Position numbers and translations under genes: made by a program
Shown here: piece by piece, positions 15,767-24,430 of the stretch
Position numbering within the stretch: the stretch's first letter is position 1
Layout: each line of letters begins with the position of its first letter
The notes under the pieces: generated by a model
The model's input: the letters and a program-made list of their open reading frames with translations, nothing else
Databases searched by the model: none
Told to the model about the DNA's origin: nothing
Source: a bacterium BMS3Abin03
Lineage (GTDB): Bacteria; Bacteroidota; Ignavibacteria; Ignavibacteriales; Ignavibacteriaceae
NCBI GenBank assembly: GCA_002898075.1
Contig: BDSV01000064.1
Span: forward strand, 1 to 37,753
Length of the DNA: 37,753 bases
Direction of reading: 5' to 3'

Positions 15767-17496
15767 TCGCTGAAAGAATCTCCTTTTGCGAGGGCAAAGC
15801 TAACACCGAGTATCCCGATACCCGTTTCTAAATTAATTCCCAAACCGTAACCGATTTTAAATTCTTCGGCTTTGGGAATACCGAGGTTGTCATCGGCGTT
15901 TCTTAAATAATAACCCGTATCAAAGAATAAAAATGCAAATGTCCTTCTCGATAAAAAGAAACGGTATTCAAGATTCGACCAGTAAATTCTGTTCCCCAAA
16001 AACTGGTCTTCCCTGTAGCCTCTTAAAGTAAATGCGCCGCCCAACCTGTACAGGTCGCTTTGCTCGAAGAAAGGACCGCGCAGCTCTCTTCCATTTAAAG
16101 TTAATGCTACTACCTGTCTCCGGAACAGCTCATAAAAAACTGCGAGTGTTGCTTCAAATCTTTGCAGGTTAATATCTGTTTGGGTATCGGGAGTTATGAA
16201 TTCAGCCGGACCGTTAATTTTCTTCCGGCTGAATTTATAAGTGTTATTAAACAACAATCCTCCCATCGGAGCAAGGGGGTCGTCCCTAGTGTCAATCCTC
16301 AGATTTATACCTGTAGTCAGGGAGGACGAGTTAAAAACAGTAAAGACCGGTTCCTCGGTTAATGTCGGTATAACCGATTCGGAAGTGACAAACACCGAAG
16401 CTGAAACGTTTTCGGTTGCAAGATATTCCAACCCCGCATCTACATTCCTTTGTACGTAAATAGTATCCTGCTGGCGCTGATAAAATCTCAGGTTTAGATT
16501 TAAGGGGAATCCGATGAGCCAGGGTTCAAGATATTTTAATTCCAGCTCCTGCGAGTTTCTATCCAGCTTCCGCCATCTGAAAGCCGCAGCCCTTCCTGTT
16601 CCAAACAGGTTTCGCAAAGAGATGTTTATAAGCCCTGTAACGTAACCTGTTTCATTATCTTTCGCAGGGGGAATGTATCCGATTATTCCATCGAAGTTAT
16701 TTGTCTGTTTTTCTTTTATTTTTATTAAAAGCACACCTTTATTATCGGAGTCGATATAAAATTGCGGTGTGGCAACAGGAGCAAAAAACCGCAACCGGTT
16801 TAACCGCTTCGGTAACTCTTCTATTTTCTTTTGGGAATAATATTCGCCGGGCTCAATTCGTAATTCTCTTATTACAACGTAATCCTTTGTTGATGCGTTG
16901 CCCTCAACTTTTATTTTATCAATCCGGCTTTCAACACCGGTATTCAAATCGATATAAAGATCGGCGTAATTTTTCTCTTTAACAGAATCCCTGTATAAAT
17001 AAACGGATTTAATCGTAAACACAGCGAACGGGTAACCGTCATTTTCGAGTTTTGTTAACAGGTCGTTTATGTATTCTTCCAATTCATATTTATCAAAAAC
17101 CTGTCCCTCGAGAAACTTAAAGACAGGTTCGTACTCTTTTGTTTTAACGGAATCATTGCCAGAAAAGTAAGATGTCTTTATGTAGGTCGGCTCCCCTTCA
17201 TTAACGTTTAAAGTTATAAATACTTTTTGTGAGTCTGCTGAATACTCAAGTCGGGAATTTTTGAAATCGGGATAAAAGTATCCGCGCAAGCTAAGATTAA
17301 GTGCCACGCGAGACTTTAGCGTATCGAGTAATCCCGGATACACACGGGTTCCTTCGCCAATCTGTCCCCACGATTTTATATCACTATCGCTGAAAGTTCG
17401 GTTACCGTTAATATCTATTTTTTGGATGATCTGCGGGTGAAGAACTACCGGGAAAGAAACTATTAGTAATAAATATTTAATCCGGCGTATCATCAA
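15730..17496 (-). CDS. BamA/TamA-family outer membrane protein
   Basis: The protein starts with a signal peptide (1-22). At least two POTRA-like modules follow: I-Q-K-I-D-I-N-G-N-R-T-F-S at 24-36, and I-D-K-I-K-V-E-G-N-A-S-T-K with R-E-L-R-I-E-P-G-E-Y-Y near 195-220. A ~16-strand barrel fills residues ~270-588. The R-L-G-G-A-F-T-L-R-G-Y-R-E-D block near 495-508 matches the conserved L6-loop (V-R-G-Y/F) of the family, and the chain ends in Phe, as usual for barrel recognition. At 588 residues it is shorter than BamA and closer to TamA-like members. It would insert or export proteins at the outer membrane. The reading frame overlaps the upstream kinase gene by 20 bp, and its 3' end is duplicated around a MITE-like fragment. 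Confidence 0.85.
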   Translation of the reverse strand: MMIRRIKYLLLIVSFPVVLHPQIIQKIDINGNRTFSDSDIKSWGQIGEGTRVYPGLLDTLKSRVALNLSLRGYFYPDFKNSRLEYSADSQKVFITLNVNEGEPTYIKTSYFSGNDSVKTKEYEPVFKFLEGQVFDKYELEEYINDLLTKLENDGYPFAVFTIKSVYLYRDSVKEKNYADLYIDLNTGVESRIDKIKVEGNASTKDYVVIRELRIEPGEYYSQKKIEELPKRLNRLRFFAPVATPQFYIDSDNKGVLLIKIKEKQTNNFDGIIGYIPPAKDNETGYVTGLINISLRNLFGTGRAAAFRWRKLDRNSQELELKYLEPWLIGFPLNLNLRFYQRQQDTIYVQRNVDAGLEYLATENVSASVFVTSESVIPTLTEEPVFTVFNSSSLTTGINLRIDTRDDPLAPMGGLLFNNTYKFSRKKINGPAEFITPDTQTDINLQRFEATLAVFYELFRRQVVALTLNGRELRGPFFEQSDLYRLGGAFTLRGYREDQFLGNRIYWSNLEYRFFLSRRTFAFLFFDTGYYLRNADDNLGIPKAEEFKIGYGLGINLETGIGILGVSFALAKGDSFSEGKIHFGIINEF

Positions 17497-18442
17497 TTAT
17501 CTTTACTCTTTTACCGATTGGTTTGATATTCACTTTCTCCGATAAGCTTTTAATTTCTTTTGGATTCACATTACATACCTCGAAACTTTTCGCATTTACC
17601 GCTCCAAGTGCGGTTGCGATTTTCAACTGGTCGTTAAAAGTTAATTTGCGATGCCAGCCGTAAACGATGCCAGCAACAAATGCATCTCCGCTTCCTGTAG
17701 AATCCACCAATTCAATTTTAGGCACTAAGATTTTATAATGAAAGTCAAAATTGGAAGCGTAGAAATCTTTTTCGCCATCGGAAATGTAAACCTGTTTTAT
17801 TCCTTTTTCGTAAAGAGATGATAAAAATTCTATTTTCTCTTTTTCATCGTTTAAATTCAAATTCAACGATGATTTAATTTCATCAAGATTGTTGTGAACA
17901 ATTCCAGGCGAAGCATCCAGACAATCGTTGAGGTGTTTTCCGTAAGTATCGCAAACAGATATTTTATCATATTTGTTTGCCATCTCGATTCCAAGCGGGA
18001 AAATATCATCAGCTTCGGGTGATGGTGAGCTACCGGAGAAAATTACTATTTCACAATTTTGTATCATCTTATCAAGCTTAAGCAGAAACTTATCTTTCTC
18101 TTCTTTGCTGATTGCGGAGTTCTGCTGAAAGAAATAATAAGCTTTATTCCTGTTCGAATCAAAAATAACCGCGCAGGTTCGTGTTTCGGACTTTGTATTA
18201 ATTATTGAAAAATCTATCGATTCATCCTTTATTGCATTTCGTAGAAGCTTACCGTTAGTACCGCCTGCAAAAAACAGCGCAATATTCTGTATGCCGAGGT
18301 TTTTTAGCTGCCGGCTTACATTTATTCCTTTCCCCCCGGCGGCAAGTTTTAGATTCCCGTTTCTGTTTGGCTTATTGAAATTAATGTTTGCAAACGTAAA
18401 ACGGTGTTCTAATAGAGGATTTATAGTAACTGTTAAAACCAT
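17477..18442 (-). CDS. PfkB-family sugar kinase, 1-phosphofructokinase-like
   Basis: The start I-T/V-T-I-N-P-L-L-E-H and the block L-A-A-G-G-K-G-I-N-V-S-R-Q-L-K-N-L-G at 33-50 are typical of the FruK/LacC/PfkB subgroup. The C-terminal D-S-T-G-S-G-D-A-F-V-A-G-I near 246-258 holds the catalytic Asp and the anion hole. Such kinases phosphorylate fructose-1-phosphate or related hexose phosphates with ATP. No PTS transporter or other sugar gene is nearby, so the substrate is open. The 3' end overlaps the barrel-protein gene by 20 bp, suggesting coupled translation of two unrelated functions. Confidence 0.85.
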   Translation of the reverse strand: MVLTVTINPLLEHRFTFANINFNKPNRNGNLKLAAGGKGINVSRQLKNLGIQNIALFFAGGTNGKLLRNAIKDESIDFSIINTKSETRTCAVIFDSNRNKAYYFFQQNSAISKEEKDKFLLKLDKMIQNCEIVIFSGSSPSPEADDIFPLGIEMANKYDKISVCDTYGKHLNDCLDASPGIVHNNLDEIKSSLNLNLNDEKEKIEFLSSLYEKGIKQVYISDGEKDFYASNFDFHYKILVPKIELVDSTGSGDAFVAGIVYGWHRKLTFNDQLKIATALGAVNAKSFEVCNVNPKEIKSLSEKVNIKPIGKRVKIIDDTPD

Positions 18443-18444
18443 AA

Positions 18445-18593
18445 TTGAAAATTATACTTTTAGATTTAAAATAAAAAAGCTTGTTATAAAAGAAGAGTAT
18501 ATCTATGAATATCCGGGAGGAAACAAGATGATGAAAAACATACAAATAACAAATCCCAAATAAATTGTAGTCGCAAGCTTCAGCTTGCGTTTT
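18445..18593 (+). other. Possible plus-strand mini transcription unit (promoter, 11-codon ORF, hairpin)
   Basis: TTGAAA (18445-18450) and TAAAAT (18467-18472), 16 bases apart, resemble a sigma-70 promoter. A GGGAGG ribosome site (18515-18520) precedes ATG at 18528, opening an 11-codon ORF (M-M-K-N-I-Q-I-T-N-P-K) that stops at 18563. Eight bases later, CGCAAGC/GCTTGCG (18572-18589) plus TTTT has the shape of a terminator. It is the only plus-strand arrangement of this kind in the window. Chance or a gene stump are both possible. Confidence 0.35.
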
Positions 18594-18616
18594 AAGATAT
18601 TATTCCAAAATTTAAC

Positions 18617-18768
18617 GGGGCTGTCCAAAAGGTAATAATTCTTAGTGAATCTTAGAGTTTTTGTGTCTTCGTGGCAACAAAAAGTTTATAATATTGAACA
18701 AATTTGACACATCTGCCACACAGTTTCTAAGACACAAAGGTTCACAAAGTTCTTTTTTGACAGTCCTA
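18617..18768. mobile_element. About 150-bp inverted-repeat (MITE-like) element of a second type
   Basis: The left end GGGGCTGTCCAAAAGG (18617-18632) and right end TTTTTTGACAGTCCTA (18753-18768) are imperfect inverted repeats around CTGTC. Inner arms also match: CTTTTGTGTCTT-like sequence around 18641-18676 (ending CGTGGCA) against 18710-18749 (TGCCACAC...GACACAAAGGTTCACAAAG). No ORF is inside. The right end lies 8 bp beyond the stop of the GWxTD gene. Confidence 0.6.
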
Positions 18769-18775
18769 CAAAAAT

Positions 18776-20044
18776 TTAATATCGATACCTGAAGAAATCT
18801 CCATACAGCGGTGTAACCAGCCGGTAATCACCGAACCCTGTTTCATCAACAAAAACGAAATTCTGATTTAAATCGTAATACTGCCATACTTCATAGGGTT
18901 TTGCATCGTAATCAAACGGATGTCTTTCAACGTTATTAGGTGCACCGAGAATAATAAATACCATCCCGCGGTCGGAACGCCAGCCCTCGGTATAATTTGA
19001 AAAACTCTTGTTGGCATAAGAAACACGCCTGTAGTATTCTTCAAATGCTTCATTCTCCTCGTTGCCGGGCGAAGGGTCTTTCTTTTTCCAGAAATTAATA
19101 AACCTTTTTGTTTTCTCTTTTTCGTTTTTACCTTCTTCTATATAATCAAGCTCATCCGGATTAGCAATGTACCTTAGCTGCGATATTGCTTTATCTATGT
19201 CTGTAATAGTAAACGGCAAGCCCATTAAGTGGGAATAAAACTCCTTAGTTGATGAAGCGACAATATTACCTTCGTCATCTTTAATCGACACAGTAAGCCG
19301 GTAAGTGCCCATGGTAAGAGTGCTGTCTTTAATTGTGTAATTAAGCTGGTTCTTTCCCGCTTTGAACCGGTCGGTTTCGGTTTTAGAATAAATTACTTTA
19401 TCTTTCTTACCGGTTATAACATACTCGACAGATTTTCTACCGGAAGAATCTGTATAAACCTCAAAGTAAATATCTATTCCGTGCTTTTCACCGGAAATAT
19501 TTCTCGATACATTAGGAACTATCTTACTTTTACCGTTAACAACAGTTCTGTCCCTGATCAGCAAAATATCGCTGATAGACGGCTTGTGCGACAGGTCTTC
19601 AACCTTGAAAAGATTTTCGGCTGGATATTCCTGTTTGGAATCTTTATCCATCAAAACAGTTTTTATAAAATAAGTGCCTGGTTTCAGTTTGAATGAACGA
19701 TGACTGATATTAAAATTGTCCTTATTTGTTGCTTCATCGAAGGATGCAATTTTAATTTTTTCATTCCACATTTTTTCGATAATCAGGTTTTTCTTATTTT
19801 CATCATATACTGAAACTGTAACGGAATATCCACCCTGCAATCCCTTGGCAGTTCTTACAAACTGAATTCCTTTAAATGGTACCTGGACGAATACATCCAT
19901 TCTTGTATGGTTATCTTCAGCAAAATTTAGAAAATCCTCGTAGTATTTGATCTTCGGTGTTTGAAAATTGGACATGGTTTCTACTTGCGAAAACATCAAT
20001 CCTGCAGAAAAGAAAACGAACGATATAATTTTTAAGACTTTCAT
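18776..20044 (-). CDS. GWxTD domain-containing protein
   Basis: After a signal peptide (1-20), a ~270-residue beta-rich region leads to the C-terminal GWxTD module: F-W-K-K-K-D-P-S-P near 320-328, E-Y-Y-R-R-V-S-Y-A-N, then the motif G-W-R-S-D-R-G (the T of GWxTD is Ser here) followed by V-F-I-I-L-G-A-P-N-N-V-E-R-H-P, Y-E-V-W-Q-Y-Y and V-F-V-D-E-T-G-F-G-D-Y-R. The domain occurs in exported proteins of the FCB and Acidobacteria groups; its role is unknown. The ATG overlaps the rimO stop by 4 bp, so the two are translationally coupled, which is of interest because rimO modifies the ribosome. Confidence 0.88.
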   Translation of the reverse strand: MKVLKIISFVFFSAGLMFSQVETMSNFQTPKIKYYEDFLNFAEDNHTRMDVFVQVPFKGIQFVRTAKGLQGGYSVTVSVYDENKKNLIIEKMWNEKIKIASFDEATNKDNFNISHRSFKLKPGTYFIKTVLMDKDSKQEYPAENLFKVEDLSHKPSISDILLIRDRTVVNGKSKIVPNVSRNISGEKHGIDIYFEVYTDSSGRKSVEYVITGKKDKVIYSKTETDRFKAGKNQLNYTIKDSTLTMGTYRLTVSIKDDEGNIVASSTKEFYSHLMGLPFTITDIDKAISQLRYIANPDELDYIEEGKNEKEKTKRFINFWKKKDPSPGNEENEAFEEYYRRVSYANKSFSNYTEGWRSDRGMVFIILGAPNNVERHPFDYDAKPYEVWQYYDLNQNFVFVDETGFGDYRLVTPLYGDFFRYRY

Positions 20045-21354
20045 TGTTGGCTCCCTTCTGTCTGGCTTATGTCTGCAAATAAATCGTACTCATTATAATC
20101 ATAGACCCTGGTATTATAAAAATTACCTATGGTTAAATTATTATTTTTAAGCGGTATAAGCACCTCGCCGTCAACATCGGGTGCATCCCTGTATGACCTT
20201 CCAATATAGAAATCTCCTTCAACAGCTTCAAGCAAAATTTTTAGTTCTTTTCCGACAAATTCCGAGTTGTTTTTCAATGAAATTTCTTTTTGAATTTCCA
20301 TTAGTATGTCTTTTCTCTCTTCTTTTATTTCCTGCGAAACCGGATCGTTCAAAATAAAGCTCGATGTGTTTTCCTCAACAGAGTAAGTGAATGTACCGAT
20401 CCGATCAAATTTTGTTTCTTCAACAAACTTACATAAATCTTCAAAATCTTTCCCGGTTTCATTCGGATAACCGACAATAAATGTTGTCCTTAATGTAATG
20501 CCGGGAATCTTATCTCTCAAATCACTTATTAAGGCACGGGTTTGTGCACCGGTAACTCCTCTTCTCATCGACCTGAGCACATCGTCTGAAATATGCTGCA
20601 GCGGAATATCTACATAATTACAAATTTTCGGATTACCGGCAATCTCTTTTACAACGGCGGTCGGGAATCTTGATGGATAGGCATACATTAATCTTATCCA
20701 TTCAATCCCTTCTATTTCGCTGAGCTTTTTCAGCAATTCATCAAGATTTCTTTTACCATAGATATCTTTTCCATAGTCTGTCGTATCCTGGGCAATCAGA
20801 ACTAATTCTTTTGTATTATTCTTTACGAGGAATTCGGTTTCTTTTATTAACTCATCGATAGTTTTTGATTTATAATTACCTCGCATTAACGGTATTGAAC
20901 AAAACGAGCAGGGATGATCGCATCCTTCGGAGATTTTCAGATATGCAGTATGCGAAGGCGTGGTTAAAAGCCGCTCGCCTAATAATTCATATTTTAATTT
21001 GCCGCCCAATTCATTAACAATACCTTCATAGTTTTCCGTTCCGAAATAGACATCTACATCAGGGATCTCCTTTTGCAAATCTTCTTTATAGCGTTCCGAA
21101 AGACATCCTGATACGATAACCCTTTTTATTTTTCCTTCGTTCTTTAAAGCAACAGCGTTAAGGATTGTATCAATTGATTCTTCCTTTGCTGCTTCTATAA
21201 AACCGCAGGTATTAATAATAACAGTATCGGCACTATCCGGGTTATCGGTAAGCGCAATGCTGTTCAATTGCAACTGCCGCATAAGTCTTTCGGAATCGAC
21301 TGTGTTTTTAGAACAGCCGAGTGTAATTACGCTAACTTTTTCTTTTTTCTTCAT
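20041..21354 (-). CDS. rimO: Ribosomal protein S12 methylthiotransferase RimO
   Basis: RimO adds a methylthio group to an aspartate of ribosomal protein S12. The N-terminal methylthiotransferase domain has its three cluster cysteines, Cys14 (L-G-C-S-K-N), Cys50 and Cys84. The radical-SAM cluster C-D-H-P-C-S-F-C is at 145-152, followed by I-P-L-M-R-G-N. A TRAM domain ends the chain. L-G-C-S-K-N-T-V-D-S-E and C-S-I-P separate RimO from MiaB (T-Y-G-C-Q-M-N, C-V-V-P), and both occur in this window. At 437 residues it is full length. It lies 18 bp after cdsA. Confidence 0.95.
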   Translation of the reverse strand: MKKKEKVSVITLGCSKNTVDSERLMRQLQLNSIALTDNPDSADTVIINTCGFIEAAKEESIDTILNAVALKNEGKIKRVIVSGCLSERYKEDLQKEIPDVDVYFGTENYEGIVNELGGKLKYELLGERLLTTPSHTAYLKISEGCDHPCSFCSIPLMRGNYKSKTIDELIKETEFLVKNNTKELVLIAQDTTDYGKDIYGKRNLDELLKKLSEIEGIEWIRLMYAYPSRFPTAVVKEIAGNPKICNYVDIPLQHISDDVLRSMRRGVTGAQTRALISDLRDKIPGITLRTTFIVGYPNETGKDFEDLCKFVEETKFDRIGTFTYSVEENTSSFILNDPVSQEIKEERKDILMEIQKEISLKNNSEFVGKELKILLEAVEGDFYIGRSYRDAPDVDGEVLIPLKNNNLTIGNFYNTRVYDYNEYDLFADISQTEGSQQ

Positions 21355-21372
21355 TGTAATTAGATAAGTAAA

Positions 21373-22188
21373 TCAGCGTAAAAATTCAAGGTAGAGTAAA
21401 ACCACCGGTGAAGTGTAAAGGAGAGAATCGAATCTATCAAATATTCCGCCATGCCCGGGAATAATGTCAGACGAATCTTTAACATCGGCATCCCGTTTGA
21501 ATAATGACTCGATCAAATCTCCAACCTGCCCGATTGTACCGATAATTAATCCTATTACAATTATATCCTTCCAGTTTAAAAAATCAAGAATGATAAGTTT
21601 ACAAATTACAATCGTAATAACGGCAAATAAAAGCCCGAACACAGCCCCTTCCCAGCTCTTTTTAGGGCTTACACGCGGAAGAAGTTTATGCTTACCGAGA
21701 GCAGTTCCGCCGAAGAATGCTGCCGAATCGCAAACCCATATCGATGCGAAAATTGAAATAATCAGGTATCCGCCGTAAATATAATTTTCACCGGTGTAAT
21801 ATTCCCGGATCATTAATATGGTTGAAGAGAACAGCCCGATGTAAAAAACACCAAGCAGTGTAGCGCCAAGATTAGCAATTGCCGAACTTTTGTTTCTGAA
21901 AAGCTCGACTATTGTTAATAATATTATAAGGATAATTGTAAAATAATAGAATTCAATGAGCCGGAAATATTGATTGATGATGATAACAAGAACAGCTAAT
22001 AATCCTAAAGTTATATTGCTGTTTATTTTTTTATTTTCAACCAGCTTTGCGAATTCAAAATAAGCAATCATTCCGATGCCGACTACGAATGCAAGGAAGT
22101 AGATCTTCCCGAAGTAGCTTGCTAAAACAATTGCGGGAATTGCAATAATAGAAACTAAAACCCTCTTGGTTGTATTACCTAAAGCCAT
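21373..22188 (-). CDS. cdsA: Phosphatidate cytidylyltransferase
   Basis: CdsA makes CDP-diacylglycerol from phosphatidic acid and CTP, the branch point of phospholipid synthesis. This 271-residue membrane protein has about eight helices. It contains S-P-K-K-S-W-E-G near 180-187 and the C-terminal signature G-D-L-I-E-S-L-F-K-R-D-A-D-V-K-D followed by I-P-G-H-G-G-I-F-D-R-F-D-S near 225-254, with all conserved acidic residues. The start overlaps the stop of the DUF2007 gene, so it belongs to the same transcript. Confidence 0.95.
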   Translation of the reverse strand: MALGNTTKRVLVSIIAIPAIVLASYFGKIYFLAFVVGIGMIAYFEFAKLVENKKINSNITLGLLAVLVIIINQYFRLIEFYYFTIILIILLTIVELFRNKSSAIANLGATLLGVFYIGLFSSTILMIREYYTGENYIYGGYLIISIFASIWVCDSAAFFGGTALGKHKLLPRVSPKKSWEGAVFGLLFAVITIVICKLIILDFLNWKDIIVIGLIIGTIGQVGDLIESLFKRDADVKDSSDIIPGHGGIFDRFDSLLYTSPVVLLYLEFLR

Positions 22189-22541
22189 CAGTCGTTATCT
22201 TCCGACCCTGCCTGTCTTCTTTTTTCGTCTTCAATAAAGTTAAGCGCGGTTTTCACATCCGATTTTCGCACCATCAATTTTACAACAGAAAGATCGCCGG
22301 GTGCGGGAAAGTTGTGGTCTTTTTGAGAAAGCATCGTTACTTCGAGTCCACCGCTTTCTAAAATTTCTTTAAGGAACTCGATTTCATACTCATCACCGGA
22401 AGTATAAATCAAGACCCAATCCTTCTCACTTAATTCTTCAAATTTTGGCAGGTTTTTTTCATCAACTAACGGTGTTTTGCAATCAGGGCAAATTGCTACA
22501 CCTTCAACATATTCATAATTACAATTTGGACAAACTGGCAT
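22188..22541 (-). CDS. Zinc-ribbon plus DUF2007 small protein
   Basis: The first 21 residues hold two C-x2-C knuckles (Cys4, Cys7, Cys18, Cys21), a zinc ribbon. Residues ~40-105 match DUF2007, described as a putative signal-transducing domain: W-V-L-I-Y-T-S-G-D-E-Y-E-I-E-F-L-K-E-I-L-E-S-G-G at the start, then L-M-V-R-K-S-D-V near 88-95. It is cytoplasmic. It overlaps cdsA and sits 8 bp after the CPBP protease gene, so the three form a run connected with the membrane. No specific function can be given. Confidence 0.82.
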   Translation of the reverse strand: MPVCPNCNYEYVEGVAICPDCKTPLVDEKNLPKFEELSEKDWVLIYTSGDEYEIEFLKEILESGGLEVTMLSQKDHNFPAPGDLSVVKLMVRKSDVKTALNFIEDEKRRQAGSEDND

Positions 22542-22549
22542 TTTACCTC

Positions 22550-23521
22550 CTAAGATAATCTGGTTTTTGAATAATATTTATGAATTACAAAAATAATAAT
22601 TGCAAATAACATAGATAGAATAATAAATAAAAATATATTGGAAAATAACGAACCGGCATCGGAAACTTTTGAGCTGATTATTTCATCATCACCGACTATA
22701 AAATATAAAAGTACCGCCCCGAAATTATTCAGAAAATGAAGAAAGACCGGGATGAGAATTGTTTTACTTGTGTACGAAGCAAAACCGAAATAGAATCCAA
22801 GACCGATTAGCGGTAATAATCCGTAAGGGCTAAAATGATATAACCCGAAGAAAACAGCAGTTATAAGCGCAGCCCAAAACGGTTTTATTTTCTTTTGAAA
22901 ACTCCTCTGGATATAGCCTCTAAACATTATTTCTTCGGCTATTGCGGGCACAATTGCAATAACAAGAATAACCAGCAGAACTTCGGGAATGGAATTTGCC
23001 TTAAGCAGATTGCCATAAGTTTTTTCCACCAGCTCATTAAGCGAATCGAATAAAGATTTGATTGAATTTATTAAACCGGAATTTGCCGCCCACTGTTCGA
23101 TAAAATAATTTTGAATGTAGAGATAACTTTGAAGCAAGGGGATAAGAATTATGATCCCGGAAGAAAAGATGAGCACTTCAAACCAGCTTGGTATTTTAGT
23201 ATAAACGACTTCGGAAACATCACCGTAAATCCAGCGTGCAAACAGCAAAGCTGGTAAAAGAATAAATAATATCTCACCTGCCATTGTCATTAAACGCAAA
23301 CTGTTCACGTTGGCTTTTTCCAGTTCCATCCCAAAGATTGCAAGCGTAAGCAGCCCGCCAACAATTTGATAAAGGAAAAAGCATCCGATTAAACCTAACA
23401 AAGCTGCCGTTACAGGAGAAATCAGCGGGTACTGGTCTTTATAATGCCTGAAGGGCTTCAGCGGATTCTGCCCGTCTTTATCCGGCTTATGTTCTTCGGA
23501 GTTATTTTCGAAATCTGACAT
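22550..23521 (-). CDS. CPBP-family intramembrane metalloprotease
   Basis: This integral membrane protein has about eight helices after a polar N-terminal 30 residues. The catalytic set is complete: E-E-I-M-F-R-G at 196-202 (Glu196, Glu197), F-G-L-Y-H at 225-229 (His229), and F-L-H-F-L-N-N at 260-266 (His262, Asn265/266). Family members (CAAX protease/bacteriocin-processing type) cut within or near the membrane. Some give bacteriocin immunity, but no bacteriocin gene is nearby. A role in membrane protein turnover fits its neighbours better, as an inference. The 102-bp gap upstream of it holds nothing recognisable. Confidence 0.88.
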   Translation of the reverse strand: MSDFENNSEEHKPDKDGQNPLKPFRHYKDQYPLISPVTAALLGLIGCFFLYQIVGGLLTLAIFGMELEKANVNSLRLMTMAGEILFILLPALLFARWIYGDVSEVVYTKIPSWFEVLIFSSGIIILIPLLQSYLYIQNYFIEQWAANSGLINSIKSLFDSLNELVEKTYGNLLKANSIPEVLLVILVIAIVPAIAEEIMFRGYIQRSFQKKIKPFWAALITAVFFGLYHFSPYGLLPLIGLGFYFGFASYTSKTILIPVFLHFLNNFGAVLLYFIVGDDEIISSKVSDAGSLFSNIFLFIILSMLFAIIIFVIHKYYSKTRLS

Positions 23522-23623
23522 ATTTTTTGAAATGCTTTAAATTTTGATATGAAATTAAAGATAAGATTTAAAAAAAAGAAGAAACTTATCGTGTCTTTTT
23601 AATAAAAAGATCCCACATCGGTC

Positions 23624-24421
23624 TTAATGTTTAGCATCTAACGGACCAGCTAATCCCTGATAGTCTTTTAATACAGCATCTACATAACCGATTACTATTT
23701 TGGTTTTTACCCTAACAGGCATTTTCAATTCATCATCCGTCAACCAGATTATTATATTGCCGTCATGCTTAAAAAGTCCGCCTTCTTTAACCAAAGGTTC
23801 AACCATAAGACAATCGAACGTACCCGAAGGTACATCGATGGTTTCTCTGCCTAGAAATTTGACGTCGAGGTTATAGACTTTATCTTTATAGAAATTTTGC
23901 ATTTTAATTTTATCTCCGACCTTCATATTGGAATAATCTAAAGTGCGGGCGAAATAAAAAGCGGAAACGATATCATTCACATATATCGGAATTTCATACT
24001 CGCCCTCGCTTGTTTTTGCCTTACCTTTTCTCTGATCGAAGAATGCTGAAAAATCTCTTGTGTACCCGCCTTCTCTTATATGCTGTTCAAATCTCCATGG
24101 AAACAGCCCCTCAACGTCGATGTAAGTTTCATAGCGGTCTCTAACTTTATAAATCCAATCGAAACTCGGAACAGAATTAACCGTAAAAACAACATGAAAA
24201 GCTTGCCGACCGGATATTCTTTTTATTTTCGGAATTTCCATAACGGCAACGCCGGCTGTAACAAACCCGTAGTTAAGCTCGAAAGTTAATTTCTCACCAA
24301 CTTTGAATGCTTTGTTATCAAGTTTTCTAAAATTGTTACCGCCGTTATCTCCACCCGTAAAGCCATAAATTATAAGCAGGATAAAAGCTGCGAGAATTAT
24401 TCTATTTTTTAAAAACATCAT
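23624..24421 (-). CDS. DUF3108 domain-containing exported protein
   Basis: An N-terminal signal anchor (1-22) is followed by an almost full-length DUF3108 domain: F-K-V-G-E-K-L-T-F-E-L-N-Y-G near 39-52, F-P-W-R-F-E near 108-113, D-I-V-S-A-F-Y-F-A-R near 149-158, and P-S-G-T-F-D-C-L-M-V-E-P near 195-206. The domain is predicted beta-barrel-like and periplasmic, with unknown function. The ATG pair has GGAG at 4 and 7 bases, so the second ATG (24418) is equally possible. It lies 9 bp after the GT9 stop, as the last gene of the envelope run. Confidence 0.85.
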   Translation of the reverse strand: MMFLKNRIILAAFILLIIYGFTGGDNGGNNFRKLDNKAFKVGEKLTFELNYGFVTAGVAVMEIPKIKRISGRQAFHVVFTVNSVPSFDWIYKVRDRYETYIDVEGLFPWRFEQHIREGGYTRDFSAFFDQRKGKAKTSEGEYEIPIYVNDIVSAFYFARTLDYSNMKVGDKIKMQNFYKDKVYNLDVKFLGRETIDVPSGTFDCLMVEPLVKEGGLFKHDGNIIIWLTDDELKMPVRVKTKIVIGYVDAVLKDYQGLAGPLDAKH

Positions 24422-24430
24422 TTCTCCAAT

